NCBI GenBank assembly: GCA_024330965.1
Contig: JANDJL010000009.1
Span: 1-64,000 of the forward strand
DNA from: Nitrospira sp.
GTDB lineage: Bacteria; Nitrospirota; Nitrospiria; Nitrospirales; Nitrospiraceae
Direction: 5' to 3'
Length of the DNA stretch: 64,000 nucleotides
Part shown: in pieces, positions 51,708 through 61,858 of the stretch
Numbering within the stretch: the first letter of the stretch is position 1
Layout: each line of letters begins with the position of its first letter
The notes under the pieces: model-generated
Database searches by the model: none
The model's input: the letters and a program-made list of their open reading frames with translations, nothing else
Told to the model about the DNA's origin: nothing
Made by a program: the position numbers and the translations under genes

Positions 51708-54590
51708 TCAGGCGGCTTGGGAGAACGATCTTATATTCGCGCGATACTGTTCAAGAACCTGCACGAGGTTGAGGACTGCTCTTTCCAGTTGGAGGTAGGC
51801 GGCCGTTGCGTCCGCGAGACATCCGTGCCGGGCGAGTTCTTCAATCCGGCCGGCCACCGACGCCACTTGCCTGGCGCGCAGATTCCCGGCAGCTCCCTTC
51901 ACGGTGTGGGCCGCTCGTTCGACCGCCGAGGCCTCCCCGGAAGCGAGTCCCTCTTTGATCTCGGCCAATCGTGCTTGGTGCTGATCGATGAACAGGGTGA
52001 TCAGTTGTCGAATGAGATGAGGGTCGTCGCCGAGGTTGGCGGAAAGATCGGCCGCGTCGAAGATCTCAGGATCGCTTGTCTTCATCACCGTCTGCTTCTC
52101 AGCTTTGTCTGCGGACGGATCGGACAGCGGCGCCCAGCGGGACAAGACAGAGCGCAGTGTCTCCAACTGAATCGGCTTGGCGAGGTAGTCGTCCATGCCG
52201 GCGGTGAGGCATTGCTCGCGATCTCCTTTCATGGCGTTGGCCGTCACGGCGATGATGGGAATGTGTCCCGCACAGTGCAGGCCTGCCTTGTGCGTTGCCT
52301 CGGCTGCTGTATCGGCCGCCGCCGCCGCTTCCCGTTGTCGGATGATCCTCGTCGTCTCAAAACCATCGAGGACGGGCATCTGGCAGTCCATCAGGATTGC
52401 GTCGTAGGTTCGTTCGGCCAGCGCGTCGAGCGCCTCCTGTCCGTTCTTGGCAAGGTGGGCGTCATAGCCCAATTTCTCGGCCATGCGCATCACCAATTTC
52501 TGGTTGATCTCATTGTCTTCGACGATAAGGATGCGAGGCCGTACGAGGGGGTGGGCCGTCGGCTCTTTTTGGTCCGGGAGCGGTTCTGCTGGAACGGCTT
52601 GTTGAAGCGGCGCGGGATCGTCTGTGACGGCCAAGGCCTTGCGAAGACAATGCTGCAACTGGTCGTGACGGATCGGTTTCTGGAGTTGAACGGTTGCTTC
52701 GATCCGCTGCGCCTGTTCAGCGGAATCCTGCTGGAGCACGGAAGTGAGCAGCACGACCGGGACCGTCGCTCCATCGATGAGACGTTGTCCGGAACGCTGT
52801 CCGTGACGTTGCCGCAAGGCTTGAATCAACTGCGCGCCGTCTTTGCCCGGCGTCGTGGTGTCCACGATCACCAGATCGAAGGGAGTCCCCCGTTCCGCTG
52901 CCTCTCCAAATCGCTGCAAGGCTGTGTCCGTATCCTGTACGACTTCAGCCATCATTCCCCATCCCGTCGTGAGTTGTTGCAGGACGGTCCGGCTTGTTTC
53001 ATGAGAGTCCACAATAAGGACGAGACGCCCTGCCAAGTCTTTCGACGGAACGATCGCCCGTGGAGCATCGGCTTGTTTCGCGAATCGGGCGGTGAACCGA
53101 AACGTGCTCCCTTGGCCGACCGAACTGATGACCGAGATGTGCCCGTCCATGAGCTCAACGAGCTGTTTGGAGATCATCAGGCCGAGGCCTGTGCCGCCGT
53201 ATCGTCTGGTCGTCGAACTGTCTCCCTGCACGAAAGGCTGGAACAATCTGGCCTGCGTCTCCGGCGGGATACCGATTCCGCTGTCCGTGACCTCAAAACG
53301 GACAAGGGTGTCATCCGGTGAGTCTTCCTCTGTGTCAACTTGCAGGGAGACCGCTCCCCGGCTGGTGAATTTGATGGCATTTCCCACCAAATTGGTCAGG
53401 ACTTGACGGAGCCTGACCGGGTCTCCTCGCAGGGCAATGGGCACATTCGCATGGATGAGCCCGGTCAGTTCGATCTCTTTGGCGGCGGCTTGCTGAGCAA
53501 ATTGGGCCAGCGTGTCTTCCACGGTGTCGCGGAGATTGAAGTCGATCGATTCGAGCTCCAGCTTTCCCGCTTCGATTTTGCTGTATTCGAGCACCTCGTT
53601 GATGACATGCAGCAACGACTCGCCACATTGGCGGATGGTGGTCACGTAGGTTTTTTGCTCAGGGGAAAGGGGCGTTCCCATCAGGAGGCTGGTCATGCCG
53701 ATCACGCCGTTCATAGGGGTGCGGATCTCGTGGCTCATCATGGCCAAAAACGTCGCCTTGGCCTTCGCTGCCTCTTGGGCAACGGTAAGCGCTTCATCCA
53801 AGCGATGATTGGCGTTCCGTAGCTCTTGGGCGGTGAGAATCAGCTCCTGCTTCGCCTTGTAGATTCTGGTGGTGTCGATTCCGTAACCGCGAACCAGACC
53901 GTGCGACATCACAGGACACAGCGTCCAGGAGAAGCTGGCCTCCGGGAGCGAGACCTCCACTCCATGTATCGGCTCGCCCGATCGGAGGCATTGCGTCACC
54001 AGCCGAGAAAGGCTCTGCGGCAAGATTCTGGGAATGCCGTCTTCTCGGTAGCCCAAGCTGGCGAGCCACGCCGTCATGGCCGGATTGGCATACAGCATGT
54101 TCCCATCGCGGTCTAATTCGACGATGGGCGACGGCGCTTCTTCCGCGATGGCGACGAGCCGATCCCGCTCCGAGTGCAGTTCCTCTTCACGAGACAAGTC
54201 CCGCAGGCTGATGGCCAAGCTCGGTGTGTTGGAGCAGTCGTTGTGATCGAACGCGTGACAGGTCCATTCGACGGGAGTTTCGCCGGCGACGCCGATCCGG
54301 AGCCGTACGGTCATGCGCGCCGTCGGCGCTCTCAATCTCGCCACGGATTTGAGCTGGTCGAGCACCAGGGAGGCATCCGAGTTGGTCAAGGTAGCCCAGA
54401 TTTCTGGGAAAGACTGTCCGGCGAGAGCGGCTTGAGGCCGTCCGAGCAAACGCGCGCCCTCTATGTTGCTCCAGGCGATGGAACCGTCGCCGTGCAGCAG
54501 TGCGATCCCGAAGGGAAGATTGTCGAGCACGGCGGTCGCGGGGAGGCGATGCGATTCGTCGTGGAGCACGAACCGGTGAGTCGTCGTCAT
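51708..54590 (-). CDS. Hybrid histidine kinase, PAS-PAS-HisKA-HATPase-REC-REC-HPt
   Basis: 960 residues, cytoplasmic. PAS 1 at ~18-130, PAS 2 at ~145-250, coiled linker, HisKA with His287 in Met-Ser-His-Glu-Ile-Arg-Thr-Pro, HATPase with Asn-Leu-Val-Gly-Asn-Ala and Gly-Gly-Thr-Gly-Leu-Gly. Receiver 1 is divergent (Ile-Val-Asp-Ser-His; phospho-site Val-Asp-Thr-Thr-Thr-Pro), receiver 2 canonical (Val-Glu-Asp-Asn-Glu; Met-Asp-Cys-Gln-Met-Pro) with an Ala-rich insertion near Arg-Glu-Ala-Ala-Ala-Ala. The HPt domain carries His895 in Ala-His-Thr-Val-Lys-Gly. It overlaps the upstream HD gene by ATGA, as the other kinase in the window does. Confidence 0.94.
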   Translation of the reverse strand: MTTTHRFVLHDESHRLPATAVLDNLPFGIALLHGDGSIAWSNIEGARLLGRPQAALAGQSFPEIWATLTNSDASLVLDQLKSVARLRAPTARMTVRLRIGVAGETPVEWTCHAFDHNDCSNTPSLAISLRDLSREEELHSERDRLVAIAEEAPSPIVELDRDGNMLYANPAMTAWLASLGYREDGIPRILPQSLSRLVTQCLRSGEPIHGVEVSLPEASFSWTLCPVMSHGLVRGYGIDTTRIYKAKQELILTAQELRNANHRLDEALTVAQEAAKAKATFLAMMSHEIRTPMNGVIGMTSLLMGTPLSPEQKTYVTTIRQCGESLLHVINEVLEYSKIEAGKLELESIDFNLRDTVEDTLAQFAQQAAAKEIELTGLIHANVPIALRGDPVRLRQVLTNLVGNAIKFTSRGAVSLQVDTEEDSPDDTLVRFEVTDSGIGIPPETQARLFQPFVQGDSSTTRRYGGTGLGLMISKQLVELMDGHISVISSVGQGSTFRFTARFAKQADAPRAIVPSKDLAGRLVLIVDSHETSRTVLQQLTTGWGMMAEVVQDTDTALQRFGEAAERGTPFDLVIVDTTTPGKDGAQLIQALRQRHGQRSGQRLIDGATVPVVLLTSVLQQDSAEQAQRIEATVQLQKPIRHDQLQHCLRKALAVTDDPAPLQQAVPAEPLPDQKEPTAHPLVRPRILIVEDNEINQKLVMRMAEKLGYDAHLAKNGQEALDALAERTYDAILMDCQMPVLDGFETTRIIRQREAAAAADTAAEATHKAGLHCAGHIPIIAVTANAMKGDREQCLTAGMDDYLAKPIQLETLRSVLSRWAPLSDPSADKAEKQTVMKTSDPEIFDAADLSANLGDDPHLIRQLITLFIDQHQARLAEIKEGLASGEASAVERAAHTVKGAAGNLRARQVASVAGRIEELARHGCLADATAAYLQLERAVLNLVQVLEQYRANIRSFSQAA

Positions 54591-55831
54591 GCTGTTTCCT
54601 CGATCGTGACATTGTCCAAATACAACGCGATATTGACGAATTCCTGTGCCGGATCGAGCACGTGCAGAACGGCGTGAGCCGCGTGATCAGGGGAGGGCGC
54701 CGCCAGGTCGACCCGGTGAGGTTTGAGATACGCTTCCCCCCGCGGTCCTTTGATAATCAAAACTTTCGGTTTGAGCCGCGATTCTGGATTGAGGCCGATG
54801 ACGATGGCCTGCTCGCCGGTGTTTAGGAGTACCAGGCTTCCGATCGGATAGACGCCGACGATCCGAACGGTTGTTTCGATCAGTGTCGTGTCGAACCGCC
54901 CCTCTTTACCGGAAAGAAACAACCGGCGCACGGCGTCGTTTGGGAGCATGGCCGGACGTCCCCCGCGGCGGCTCACCATGCCGTCGTACCAGTCCACGAT
55001 CCCCACGATTTGAGCGAGGCGCGAGATATCATGGCCTCCCCGTCTGTCGGGAAATCCGCTGCCGTCCATGCGCTCATGATGTTCGGCCACGATTCGTTTC
55101 ACCTCGTCGTGAACCTCGTCACATTCGGCCAACACGGTCATGCCCAATCGCGGGTGTTGCTCCAGCAGCGCACGTTCCTGACCGGTGCACTCATGACGAT
55201 TTCGGACAAGATTGCGTGGCAGTCGAAGATAGCCGACGTCGTGAAGCAGAGCACCGGTTCCGAGGAGCAGTTGCGCCGTTCGGTCAAGGCCATATTCGAC
55301 AGACACGGCCAGCGAGAGGATACAGGTGTCGAGCGCATGGGCGGCGAGGGAGTGGTCGAACCGCTTGATTTTTCGAAGGGCCAGTTGCGTCATCACCGCC
55401 TCGCGGTCATTGAGAATCCATCGCATGATGTCGGCCACGGCGGCCTTCGCGACGGCCGAGGGCGGAGGGCCGCCCTGCATGAGCTGCTCGAACATTCGCT
55501 CGATGGCTTCTTCGGCGGCAAGATATAAGGCGTTCGCCGAATCCGCTGGGTCCGGTGATGTGTCAAGCGGGTCTGGAGCAACCGTCTCTCCGTCGCTCTG
55601 ATTGCTCTCGTCGTCGATGGAGGCCTTTGCGACCACGTCTTTTCCTTTGCGGGGATCGATGGTGACCGTTCGAATGCCGCAGCGTCGCATCGTATCAATG
55701 GTGGTCACGGTATCGATCAAGCGTTTGTGTCGAAGAAACGGTGTTCGATACCACGGCACGTCGACGCCGACGACGTACATGCCGGGCGTCAGGTCGTCGA
55801 TAGAAATGTGTTTCAACTCGCTCTCGGCCAT
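54587..55831 (-). CDS. DUF3391-HD-GYP protein with altered motif (GFP)
   Basis: 414 residues from the ATG at 55831; an ATG 15 codons upstream is possible. DUF3391 at the N-terminus has Leu-Thr-Pro-Gly-Met-Tyr-Val-Val-Gly-Val-Asp-Val-Pro-Trp. The HD region has Leu-Leu-His-Asp-Val-Gly-Tyr-Leu-Arg (usual HDIGK lysine absent) and His-His-Glu-Arg-Met-Asp-Gly-Ser-Gly-Phe-Pro, with Phe for the Tyr of GYP. Metal ligands are mostly kept, so some phosphodiesterase activity is conceivable. It is upstream of, and overlaps, a hybrid kinase, and is divergent from the canonical HD-GYP gene. Confidence 0.9.
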   Translation of the reverse strand: MAESELKHISIDDLTPGMYVVGVDVPWYRTPFLRHKRLIDTVTTIDTMRRCGIRTVTIDPRKGKDVVAKASIDDESNQSDGETVAPDPLDTSPDPADSANALYLAAEEAIERMFEQLMQGGPPPSAVAKAAVADIMRWILNDREAVMTQLALRKIKRFDHSLAAHALDTCILSLAVSVEYGLDRTAQLLLGTGALLHDVGYLRLPRNLVRNRHECTGQERALLEQHPRLGMTVLAECDEVHDEVKRIVAEHHERMDGSGFPDRRGGHDISRLAQIVGIVDWYDGMVSRRGGRPAMLPNDAVRRLFLSGKEGRFDTTLIETTVRIVGVYPIGSLVLLNTGEQAIVIGLNPESRLKPKVLIIKGPRGEAYLKPHRVDLAAPSPDHAAHAVLHVLDPAQEFVNIALYLDNVTIEETA

Positions 55832-55995
55832 ACGATCGGATGCAGGGGGCGGACAGTGTGTGAACAGTATCGGCATGTGTCGAGGGAACTTGACGGGTCG
55901 CGATGGGCCGGCGTTTAAGATTTCAATGGGGAAACCGATAAAACATGGCGGATTGTCGTTTCCTGGCGTGTCTTCCGGCGAATCGGTCCATCGCC

Positions 55996-57222
55996 ATGAA
56001 AAAACGTATCGCTGTCGAGGAGCTTCGGCCGGGAATGCGCGTCGTCGCGATCGATCGGTCGTGGCTCGTCACTCCCTTCCTCAGTCATCGACTGACGATT
56101 ACTTCACAGGAGCAGATTGCACAGTTGAAGGCCTGCGGCGTCTGCATGGTGGAGATTGCCACGGATATGGGGAGTGAAGAAGCTGTTGCCCTTGCTGAAT
56201 CCGTCGATCCGAACGGGGGGGAGGCGCCCGTTCCTTCCGATTCCGTCGAAACCGTCGATTCCGAGCCGGTTTCATTTGAGGAGGAGCTTAAGACCGCCAA
56301 GGAGATCTATCGGGCCGCCAAGGCCGTGATTCAGGGCGCCATGCAGGATGTGCGGCTGGGACGGGCGATCAACATGGAGGCGGTCGATCGAGTCGTCTCA
56401 GACATGGCGGAAAGCGTCTTGCGCAATCTCGACGCTTTGACCAGTCTGTCGAGGCTCAAGCGGTTCGACGAATACACGTTTTACCATTCGGTCAACACCT
56501 CGTTGCTCGCGATGGCGTTGGGGCGTGATCGCGGTTTCGCCAAGGGCGAACTCCATCAGATCGGCGTCGGGGCGCTGTTGCACGATATCGGCAAGACCAA
56601 GATTCCCAACGAGTTGCTCAACAAGCCGGCGCGCCTCGAGCCGGATGAGATGGAATTGATGAAGCAACACGTGATGCGCGGCGTAGAGATCCTCTCAGAG
56701 ACGACCGGTTTATCAGAGGCGCACACGAAGCCGGCTCTCGAGCACCATGAACGGGTCGATGGAACCGGCTATCCCTTCGGCCGATCAAAAGACGGGATCA
56801 GTCACTTCGGGCGGATCGCCTCGATCGTCGATATCTATGACGCCATCACCAGCGATCGCTGTTATCACCGAGGGCGGCCGCCTCACGATGCACTGCAATA
56901 CCTGTATCTGCTTTCGCTCAAAGGTCATCTCGATGCCGAGTTGGTCCAACGATTCATTCGTGTCGTGGGGGTGTTTCCTGTGGGATCCCTCGTCGAGCTG
57001 AATACGGGCGAAGTGGCGGTGGTGCGCCGGGTACATCGAGAGACTCCGCTTGCGCCCCTCATCGTCATTGTGAAAAGCGCCAGCAACGTGCTGCTTTCCA
57101 AACCGATCGAATGCGATCTGCGGGAGGAGATGAGGATTTCGGGGCGGACCATCCGTGTGGTCAAGGGGCCGCATGACGTCGGGATCGACCCCGCTGTGTA
57201 TCTTGATGAGGAGCCGATATGA
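55996..57222 (+). CDS. Canonical DUF3391-HD-GYP cyclic-di-GMP phosphodiesterase
   Basis: 408 residues from the ATG at 55996 (an open frame reaches 17 codons further). DUF3391: Leu-Arg-Pro-Gly-Met-Arg-Val-Val-Ala-Ile-Asp-Arg-Ser-Trp. The catalytic region is complete: Leu-Leu-His-Asp-Ile-Gly-Lys-Thr-Lys-Ile-Pro and His-His-Glu-Arg-Val-Asp-Gly-Thr-Gly-Tyr-Pro, followed by Ile-Val-Asp-Ile-Tyr-Asp-Ala-Ile-Thr-Ser-Asp-Arg. It should hydrolyse cyclic-di-GMP. Its stop overlaps the PilZ gene start by ATGA, pairing an enzyme with a likely receptor of the same messenger. Confidence 0.95.
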   Translation: MKKRIAVEELRPGMRVVAIDRSWLVTPFLSHRLTITSQEQIAQLKACGVCMVEIATDMGSEEAVALAESVDPNGGEAPVPSDSVETVDSEPVSFEEELKTAKEIYRAAKAVIQGAMQDVRLGRAINMEAVDRVVSDMAESVLRNLDALTSLSRLKRFDEYTFYHSVNTSLLAMALGRDRGFAKGELHQIGVGALLHDIGKTKIPNELLNKPARLEPDEMELMKQHVMRGVEILSETTGLSEAHTKPALEHHERVDGTGYPFGRSKDGISHFGRIASIVDIYDAITSDRCYHRGRPPHDALQYLYLLSLKGHLDAELVQRFIRVVGVFPVGSLVELNTGEVAVVRRVHRETPLAPLIVIVKSASNVLLSKPIECDLREEMRISGRTIRVVKGPHDVGIDPAVYLDEEPI

Positions 57223-57941
57223 AAGAGACGAGCGAGACCGCTCCTCCATCGGCTTGTTTTTTGACCGTCGGGCTTGCCGTAAAACTCTCGCTCGTTATGA
57301 ATGGCCGCAAGATCGTCCACGGCAGTACGTTGCTGGGGTGGAAAGAGTCGGCTTGGTTGATCTGTGAATGGCCGTCGCAGCTTGACTGGATGTCCGGTTT
57401 GGCGGAGAACACACCGTGTACGATCAGTTATCTCCGAGAAGGGAAACTCGTCGGTTGTCGAACGGAGATTCGCGGAGCGGTTGCAGCGCCCGTTCCGCTG
57501 CTGTTTCTGGCCTATCCTCGGCAAGTCGAGGAAATGCATCTCCGGCAATATCCGCGCGTGTCATCCAACGAGCCGGCTGTGTTAAGTCGAATCGGGAGCC
57601 GAAGCAAGGACGGGGGAGGAAGGGGGCTGGCGGACTATATCGGCGGTCTGGTGAGGGATCTGAGTCTGGGAGGCTGCCGCATCGCCCTGGACCGGACTCC
57701 ATCATGGATAAGGACCGGATCGTCCATTCGCCTGGAATTTGAATTGCCCGGCTTGGGCCACGTCACGAATCTGACGAGCGTCGTCAAAAACATTGACAAG
57801 GAAGGGGAACACCATCTGATCGGCGTCGAGTTCCAATTCGACAAGATGGAGTACATCGAGTATCGGGGGTGGGGGGGCTCGGTCAGGCAGGCGATCTGGC
57901 GATGGGTGCGGCTGAAATCGGAAGAACCGCTTCTGCCCTAA
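57219..57941 (+). CDS. YcgR-like protein with PilZ domain
   Basis: 240 residues. The N-terminal ~105 residues are a beta-rich YcgR-N-like domain (Leu-Ile-Cys-Glu-Trp-Pro; Cys-Thr-Ile-Ser-Tyr-Leu). The PilZ domain has Arg-Gln-Tyr-Pro-Arg (RxxxR, about residue 110) and Asp-Leu-Ser-Leu-Gly-Gly (DxSxxG). It should bind cyclic-di-GMP and act on motility or secretion machinery. It is coupled to the HD-GYP gene by a four-base overlap. Confidence 0.92.
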   Translation: MKETSETAPPSACFLTVGLAVKLSLVMNGRKIVHGSTLLGWKESAWLICEWPSQLDWMSGLAENTPCTISYLREGKLVGCRTEIRGAVAAPVPLLFLAYPRQVEEMHLRQYPRVSSNEPAVLSRIGSRSKDGGGRGLADYIGGLVRDLSLGGCRIALDRTPSWIRTGSSIRLEFELPGLGHVTNLTSVVKNIDKEGEHHLIGVEFQFDKMEYIEYRGWGGSVRQAIWRWVRLKSEEPLLP

Positions 57942-58059
57942 AGGGTTGCATGCTTGTCTGGCCGATCTTTCCAGCCTGAGCGGCAAATTCTGCCGCTTCT
58001 TTCTGACACGTGCTTAATTTTCTTTGCAAAGGATCGCCGATTCGTTGGCACGTAGTTTG

Positions 58060-58096
58060 AAGTTCCTCTCATTTCATTGAGAGGGGTACTTCTATG
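58060..58096 (+). promoter_or_regulatory. Hairpin covering the rfbF ribosome binding site
   Basis: CCTCTC (58065-58070) pairs with GAGAGG (58079-58084) around an eight-base loop, and AAGT (58060-58063) can pair with ACTT (58088-58091). The 3' arm contains GAGGGG, the only ribosome binding site for rfbF at 58094. This could limit translation of the first gene in the polysaccharide operon, for example as a thermosensor or protein-binding site. Confidence 0.4.
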
Positions 58097-58864
58097 AAAG
58101 CCGTCATTCTGGCCGGAGGAATGGGCTCTCGGTTGAGTGAAGAAACGATCGGGCGCCCCAAGCCGATGGTGGAGATCGGTGGCAAGCCGATCCTCTGGCA
58201 CATCATGAAGATATATTCGGCCCATGGCATCAATGAGTTCATCATTTGCCTGGGGTACAAGGGCACGATGATCAAGGACTACTTCGTGAATTATTCCCTG
58301 TATCGATCGGACATCACGATCGATGTCGCGCATAACAAGATCGAGGTTCATCACAACCATGCCGAGCCATGGCGTGTGACGCTGGTGGATACCGGCGAGC
58401 GGACGATGACGGGTGGAAGGCTCAAGCGGGTAGCACGATATGTCGAGAACGAGGAGAGTTTCTGTTTCTCATACGGTGATGGGGTGGCGGATCTCGATCT
58501 GACGGCGGAGATTGCCTTCCACCGATCGCATCGCAAATTGGCGACGATCTGTGCAGTACTTCCACCGGGCCGATTCGGCGCGTTGGGTCTGGATAGAGGG
58601 CGGGTGGTGACGTTTACGGAAAAACCGCGTGGGGACGGTGGTTTTATCAACGGCGGCTTTTTTGTGCTTTCACCGAAAGTGACCGATCTTGTGGAAGAGG
58701 ATTCGACTGTCTGGGAAGGCCAGCCTTTGCATCGGCTGGCTGCAATGGGCGAACTGATGGCGTTCGAACACCGAGGATTTTGGCATCCGATGGATACGAT
58801 GCGCGACAAGAATCACCTCGAGGAGCTCTGGCAATCGGGACGGGCACCATGGAAAGTGTGGTAG
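58094..58864 (+). CDS. rfbF: Glucose-1-phosphate cytidylyltransferase
   Basis: 256 residues, the family length. Nucleotidyltransferase signature Leu-Ala-Gly-Gly-Met-Gly-Ser-Arg-Leu, then Arg-Pro-Lys-Pro-Met-Val-Glu-Ile-Gly-Gly-Lys-Pro-Ile-Leu-Trp-His. Asn-Gly-Gly-Phe-Phe-Val and Trp-His-Pro-Met-Asp-Thr-Met-Arg-Asp near the C-terminus are specific to CDP-glucose synthases. It makes CDP-glucose from CTP and glucose-1-phosphate, first step to CDP-3,6-dideoxyhexoses. First gene of the operon; it overlaps rfbG by 16 bases. Confidence 0.96.
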   Translation: MKAVILAGGMGSRLSEETIGRPKPMVEIGGKPILWHIMKIYSAHGINEFIICLGYKGTMIKDYFVNYSLYRSDITIDVAHNKIEVHHNHAEPWRVTLVDTGERTMTGGRLKRVARYVENEESFCFSYGDGVADLDLTAEIAFHRSHRKLATICAVLPPGRFGALGLDRGRVVTFTEKPRGDGGFINGGFFVLSPKVTDLVEEDSTVWEGQPLHRLAAMGELMAFEHRGFWHPMDTMRDKNHLEELWQSGRAPWKVW

Positions 58865-59940
58865 AGCTTCCCTGCGCCGAATTCTGGCGAGACAAGCGGG
58901 TGTTGATCACCGGCCATACGGGCTTCAAGGGGAGCTGGCTGGTGCAGTGGCTGACAAGGCTGGGAGCCTGTGTCGCGGGCGTCGCCTTGCCCCCTGCCAC
59001 GGAACCGAATCTCTTTACGCTGGCTCGGATCGACAAGTTGCTGGACGGGTATTGTTGCGACATTCGGTCGCGCGATGCCCTGACGTCGATCGTCAAAGCG
59101 GTACGGCCGGAAATCGTCTTTCACCTGGCGGCACAGTCTCTTGTGCGTGTCGGTTACCGCATGCCTGCGGAGACCATCGAGATCAATGTGATGGGGACGG
59201 CGCACGTGTTGGAAGCCTTGCGAGCCGTGGAGGCTGTACGTGTGGCGGTGTTGGCCACAACGGACAAGGTCTATCGCAACCTCGATCGGAGGCAGCCGTA
59301 TCGAGAAGATGACCCGCTCGGAGGAGATGACCCCTACAGTGCGAGCAAGGCGGCGGCGGAGTTGATTGTCGAGAGCTATCGGCGATCGTTTTTTGACGAT
59401 CGGAGAGTGGCGATCGCGACGGCTCGCGCGGGCAATGTAATAGGAGGAGGAGATTGGGCCGAAGATCGGCTGATTCCGGATGCCGTTCGGGCTTGGAGCA
59501 GGGGACAGTCCCTGCGCGTGCGACGTCCCGATGCAGTGCGGCCATGGCAGCATGTGCTGGAGCCCCTTTGCGGGTATCTCCGTTTGGCCGAATCGTTGTG
59601 GAAAGCACCGGACCTTGCCGGTCCTTACAACTTTGGTCCCGACGTGCGATCAGCAGTCTCGGTTCGGACCATTGTTGAATTGGCCCGTGTTGCATATGGC
59701 GGCGGGAATGTTGTGAGTGATGTTGTGATGGGGGATGGGTGCGAGGGACCGCCTGAAGCCGGTGCGATTGTCTTGGAATCGGCAAAGGCCAGTCGCGTCC
59801 TCGGGGTGGTTCCTCGGTGGACGCTCCAGACGGCGGTCGAGCGGACGATGGGGTGGTATCGTCGGCAGGCCGCCGGCGAGGACGCGCGCCGCTTGTGCGA
59901 GGAAGATCTCACCTCTTACGAGAAACGGCTTGGACGATGA
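58849..59940 (+). CDS. rfbG: CDP-glucose 4,6-dehydratase
   Basis: 363 residues from the ATG at 58849. An extended SDR: [11 protein letters not shown] (the RfbG hallmark), Ala-Ala-Gln-Ser-Leu-Val-Arg, Thr-Thr-Asp-Lys-Val-Tyr and the catalytic Tyr-Ser-Ala-Ser-Lys. It converts CDP-glucose to CDP-4-keto-6-deoxyglucose with bound NAD. Its stop overlaps the rfbH start by ATGA. Confidence 0.95.
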   Translation: MESVVELPCAEFWRDKRVLITGHTGFKGSWLVQWLTRLGACVAGVALPPATEPNLFTLARIDKLLDGYCCDIRSRDALTSIVKAVRPEIVFHLAAQSLVRVGYRMPAETIEINVMGTAHVLEALRAVEAVRVAVLATTDKVYRNLDRRQPYREDDPLGGDDPYSASKAAAELIVESYRRSFFDDRRVAIATARAGNVIGGGDWAEDRLIPDAVRAWSRGQSLRVRRPDAVRPWQHVLEPLCGYLRLAESLWKAPDLAGPYNFGPDVRSAVSVRTIVELARVAYGGGNVVSDVVMGDGCEGPPEAGAIVLESAKASRVLGVVPRWTLQTAVERTMGWYRRQAAGEDARRLCEEDLTSYEKRLGR

Positions 59941-61274
59941 TCGAGACCACGGAAGCCTTGAGGGAAGAGATTGTGCGATTAGTGGAACGGTATGTTGGTG
60001 AAACGCTGAAAGACCATCCATTTGTGCCTGGGCGTTCCCCGGTTCCCGTGTCCGGCAAAGTGATCGGGGTCAAGGAGCTCACCAATGCGGTGGAGGCGGT
60101 ACTGGACGGCTGGCTGACGGCGGGGCGGTTCAATAAGCAATTCGAAGAGGGATTGGCCGCTATGGTGGGGGCAAAGTACGCCCTCACGGCCAACTCTGGC
60201 TCATCGGCCAATCTGCTCGCCCTGGCTGCCCTGACATCGCCAGAGTGGGGAGACCGGGCCCTTCGCCCGGGAGACGAAGTCCTGACCGTGGCGGCGGGGT
60301 TTCCGACGACGGTCAATCCTATCCTCCAATACGGCGCCGTCCCCGTATTCGTCGATGTGTCGATGCCGACCTATAACGTCGATGTGGCGCAACTGGAAAG
60401 TGCGGTATCCCAAAAAACCAAAGCGGTTGTGCTGGCCCATACACTGGGCAATCCGTTCGATGTTGAGAACGTGATGCGGGTGGCTCGCAAGCACGGGCTT
60501 TGGGTGATCGAGGATTGCTGCGACGCCTTGGGCTCCACCTATGCGGGAAGGTCAGTGGGGACATTTGGAGATGTCGGCACGCTGAGCTTTTACCCCGCCC
60601 ATCACATTACGACAGGCGAGGGCGGTGCCGTCGTGACAGACAACGCCAAGCTCAGGCGCATCATGGAATCATTCCGCGATTGGGGGCGTGATTGTTATTG
60701 TCCTCCCGGCCGCGACAATACATGCGGACGTCGCTATCGCCGGCAATGCGGGGAACTACCACGGGGCTATGATCACAAGTACATCTATTCGCATGCCGGC
60801 TACAACCTGAAAATGACCGATCTGCAGGCGGCGGTCGGTGTGGCGCAATTGCAGCGACTTTCCGATTTCGTCGAGGTGCGAAAGAGAAACTTCCGTTATC
60901 TGAAAGAAGGACTGGCCGATCTGGAAGAGTGGCTGATTCTGCCGGAGGCGACGCCACGATCCGATCCGTCCTGGTTCGGGTTTCCCCTCATGCTCCGTCC
61001 CGGCGCGCCGATCACGAGAAGCGAGTTGCTGGAGTATCTCGATCGCCACCACATCGGCAGTCGGGTGCTCTTCGGAGGGAATCTGACGCACCAGCCATAC
61101 ATGCGTGGCCGAACCTACCGCGTGCATGGCGAACTGCACGCGACCGACGCGATTATGCACCATGCCTTCTGGATCGGTGTGTATCCAGGACTCAATCACA
61201 CTCAGTTGGATTTTGTCATTGAGACGATCACCGCGGCCTTGAGAAAGAAACACAGCCTATGCTTGGCCTGCTGA
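59937..61274 (+). CDS. rfbH: CDP-4-keto-6-deoxyglucose 3-dehydratase (E1)
   Basis: 445 residues. PMP-dependent aminotransferase fold in which the usual PLP lysine is replaced by histidine: [11 protein letters not shown]. The Cys-rich [2Fe-2S] segment Cys-Tyr-Cys-Pro-Pro-Gly, Asn-Thr-Cys-Gly and Gln-Cys-Gly-Glu-Leu is complete. With a flavin/iron-sulfur reductase (E3, RfbI/AscD), it removes the C3 oxygen. No E3 gene is present in the window, so it must be downstream or elsewhere. About 120 extra open codons lie upstream, inside rfbG. Confidence 0.96.
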   Translation: MIETTEALREEIVRLVERYVGETLKDHPFVPGRSPVPVSGKVIGVKELTNAVEAVLDGWLTAGRFNKQFEEGLAAMVGAKYALTANSGSSANLLALAALTSPEWGDRALRPGDEVLTVAAGFPTTVNPILQYGAVPVFVDVSMPTYNVDVAQLESAVSQKTKAVVLAHTLGNPFDVENVMRVARKHGLWVIEDCCDALGSTYAGRSVGTFGDVGTLSFYPAHHITTGEGGAVVTDNAKLRRIMESFRDWGRDCYCPPGRDNTCGRRYRRQCGELPRGYDHKYIYSHAGYNLKMTDLQAAVGVAQLQRLSDFVEVRKRNFRYLKEGLADLEEWLILPEATPRSDPSWFGFPLMLRPGAPITRSELLEYLDRHHIGSRVLFGGNLTHQPYMRGRTYRVHGELHATDAIMHHAFWIGVYPGLNHTQLDFVIETITAALRKKHSLCLAC

Positions 61275-61858
61275 TCAAAACGTCCGATTCCATCAAGCAG
61301 TTGTTCGCGGTGACGCCCTCCACGGTTCCCGGCTGTGTTGAGCTGCGTCCGCAGGTGCGGAAGGACACACGGGGTCGATTCGTCAAAGTGTTTCATCGAG
61401 ACGTGTTCGAGTCGTTGGGACTCTGTACCGACTATGCGGAAGAATATTATTCGGTCTCTCGGCAGGGCGTGATCCGGGGATTGCATTTTCAGATCCCACC
61501 GATGGATCACGACAAACTCGTCTATTGTGTCAGCGGCAGCGTCCAAGATGCCGTCTTGGATATCCGCCTTGGTTCGCCGACGTACGGGCGGTATGCCCTG
61601 TTCACGATGTCGGCGGAGGAGGGAACCATGGTCTATGTGCCGCGTGGCGTCGCCCATGGATTTTGCACGCTCAGCGAATCCGCCATTGTGGTCTATAAGG
61701 TGTCGAGTGTCTATTCGGCGGAGCATGATCGTGGTTTATTGTGGAATTCAGCCGGTATTCCCTGGGCGGTCGATGAGCCACTCCTCTCGGAGCGAGATAG
61801 AGGACATCCGCCGTTTCAGTCTTTCAAGAGCCCTTTTCGTTACGGGGAAGGCGCATGA
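61259..61858 (+). CDS. RmlC/AscE-like sugar-nucleotide epimerase
   Basis: 199 residues. A cupin of the dTDP-4-dehydrorhamnose 3,5-epimerase family: [10 protein letters not shown], the catalytic His in [16 protein letters not shown] and Tyr-Lys-Val-Ser-Ser-Val-Tyr. Placed after rfbH, the best parallel is AscE, the C5 epimerase of CDP-ascarylose synthesis; a dTDP-rhamnose role is less likely as no rmlA/B/D genes are seen here. It overlaps rfbH by 16 bases and the next gene by 4. Confidence 0.88.
   Translation: MLGLLIKTSDSIKQLFAVTPSTVPGCVELRPQVRKDTRGRFVKVFHRDVFESLGLCTDYAEEYYSVSRQGVIRGLHFQIPPMDHDKLVYCVSGSVQDAVLDIRLGSPTYGRYALFTMSAEEGTMVYVPRGVAHGFCTLSESAIVVYKVSSVYSAEHDRGLLWNSAGIPWAVDEPLLSERDRGHPPFQSFKSPFRYGEGA

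Noticed and set aside
51663..53321. 552-codon plus-strand open frame
   Set aside because: It lies antisense within the hybrid kinase gene, whose domain motifs are unmistakable.
61259..61858. dTDP-rhamnose epimerase rfbC/rmlC as a firm name
   Set aside because: The fold fits, but the surrounding genes are of the CDP pathway, so the name would mislead.
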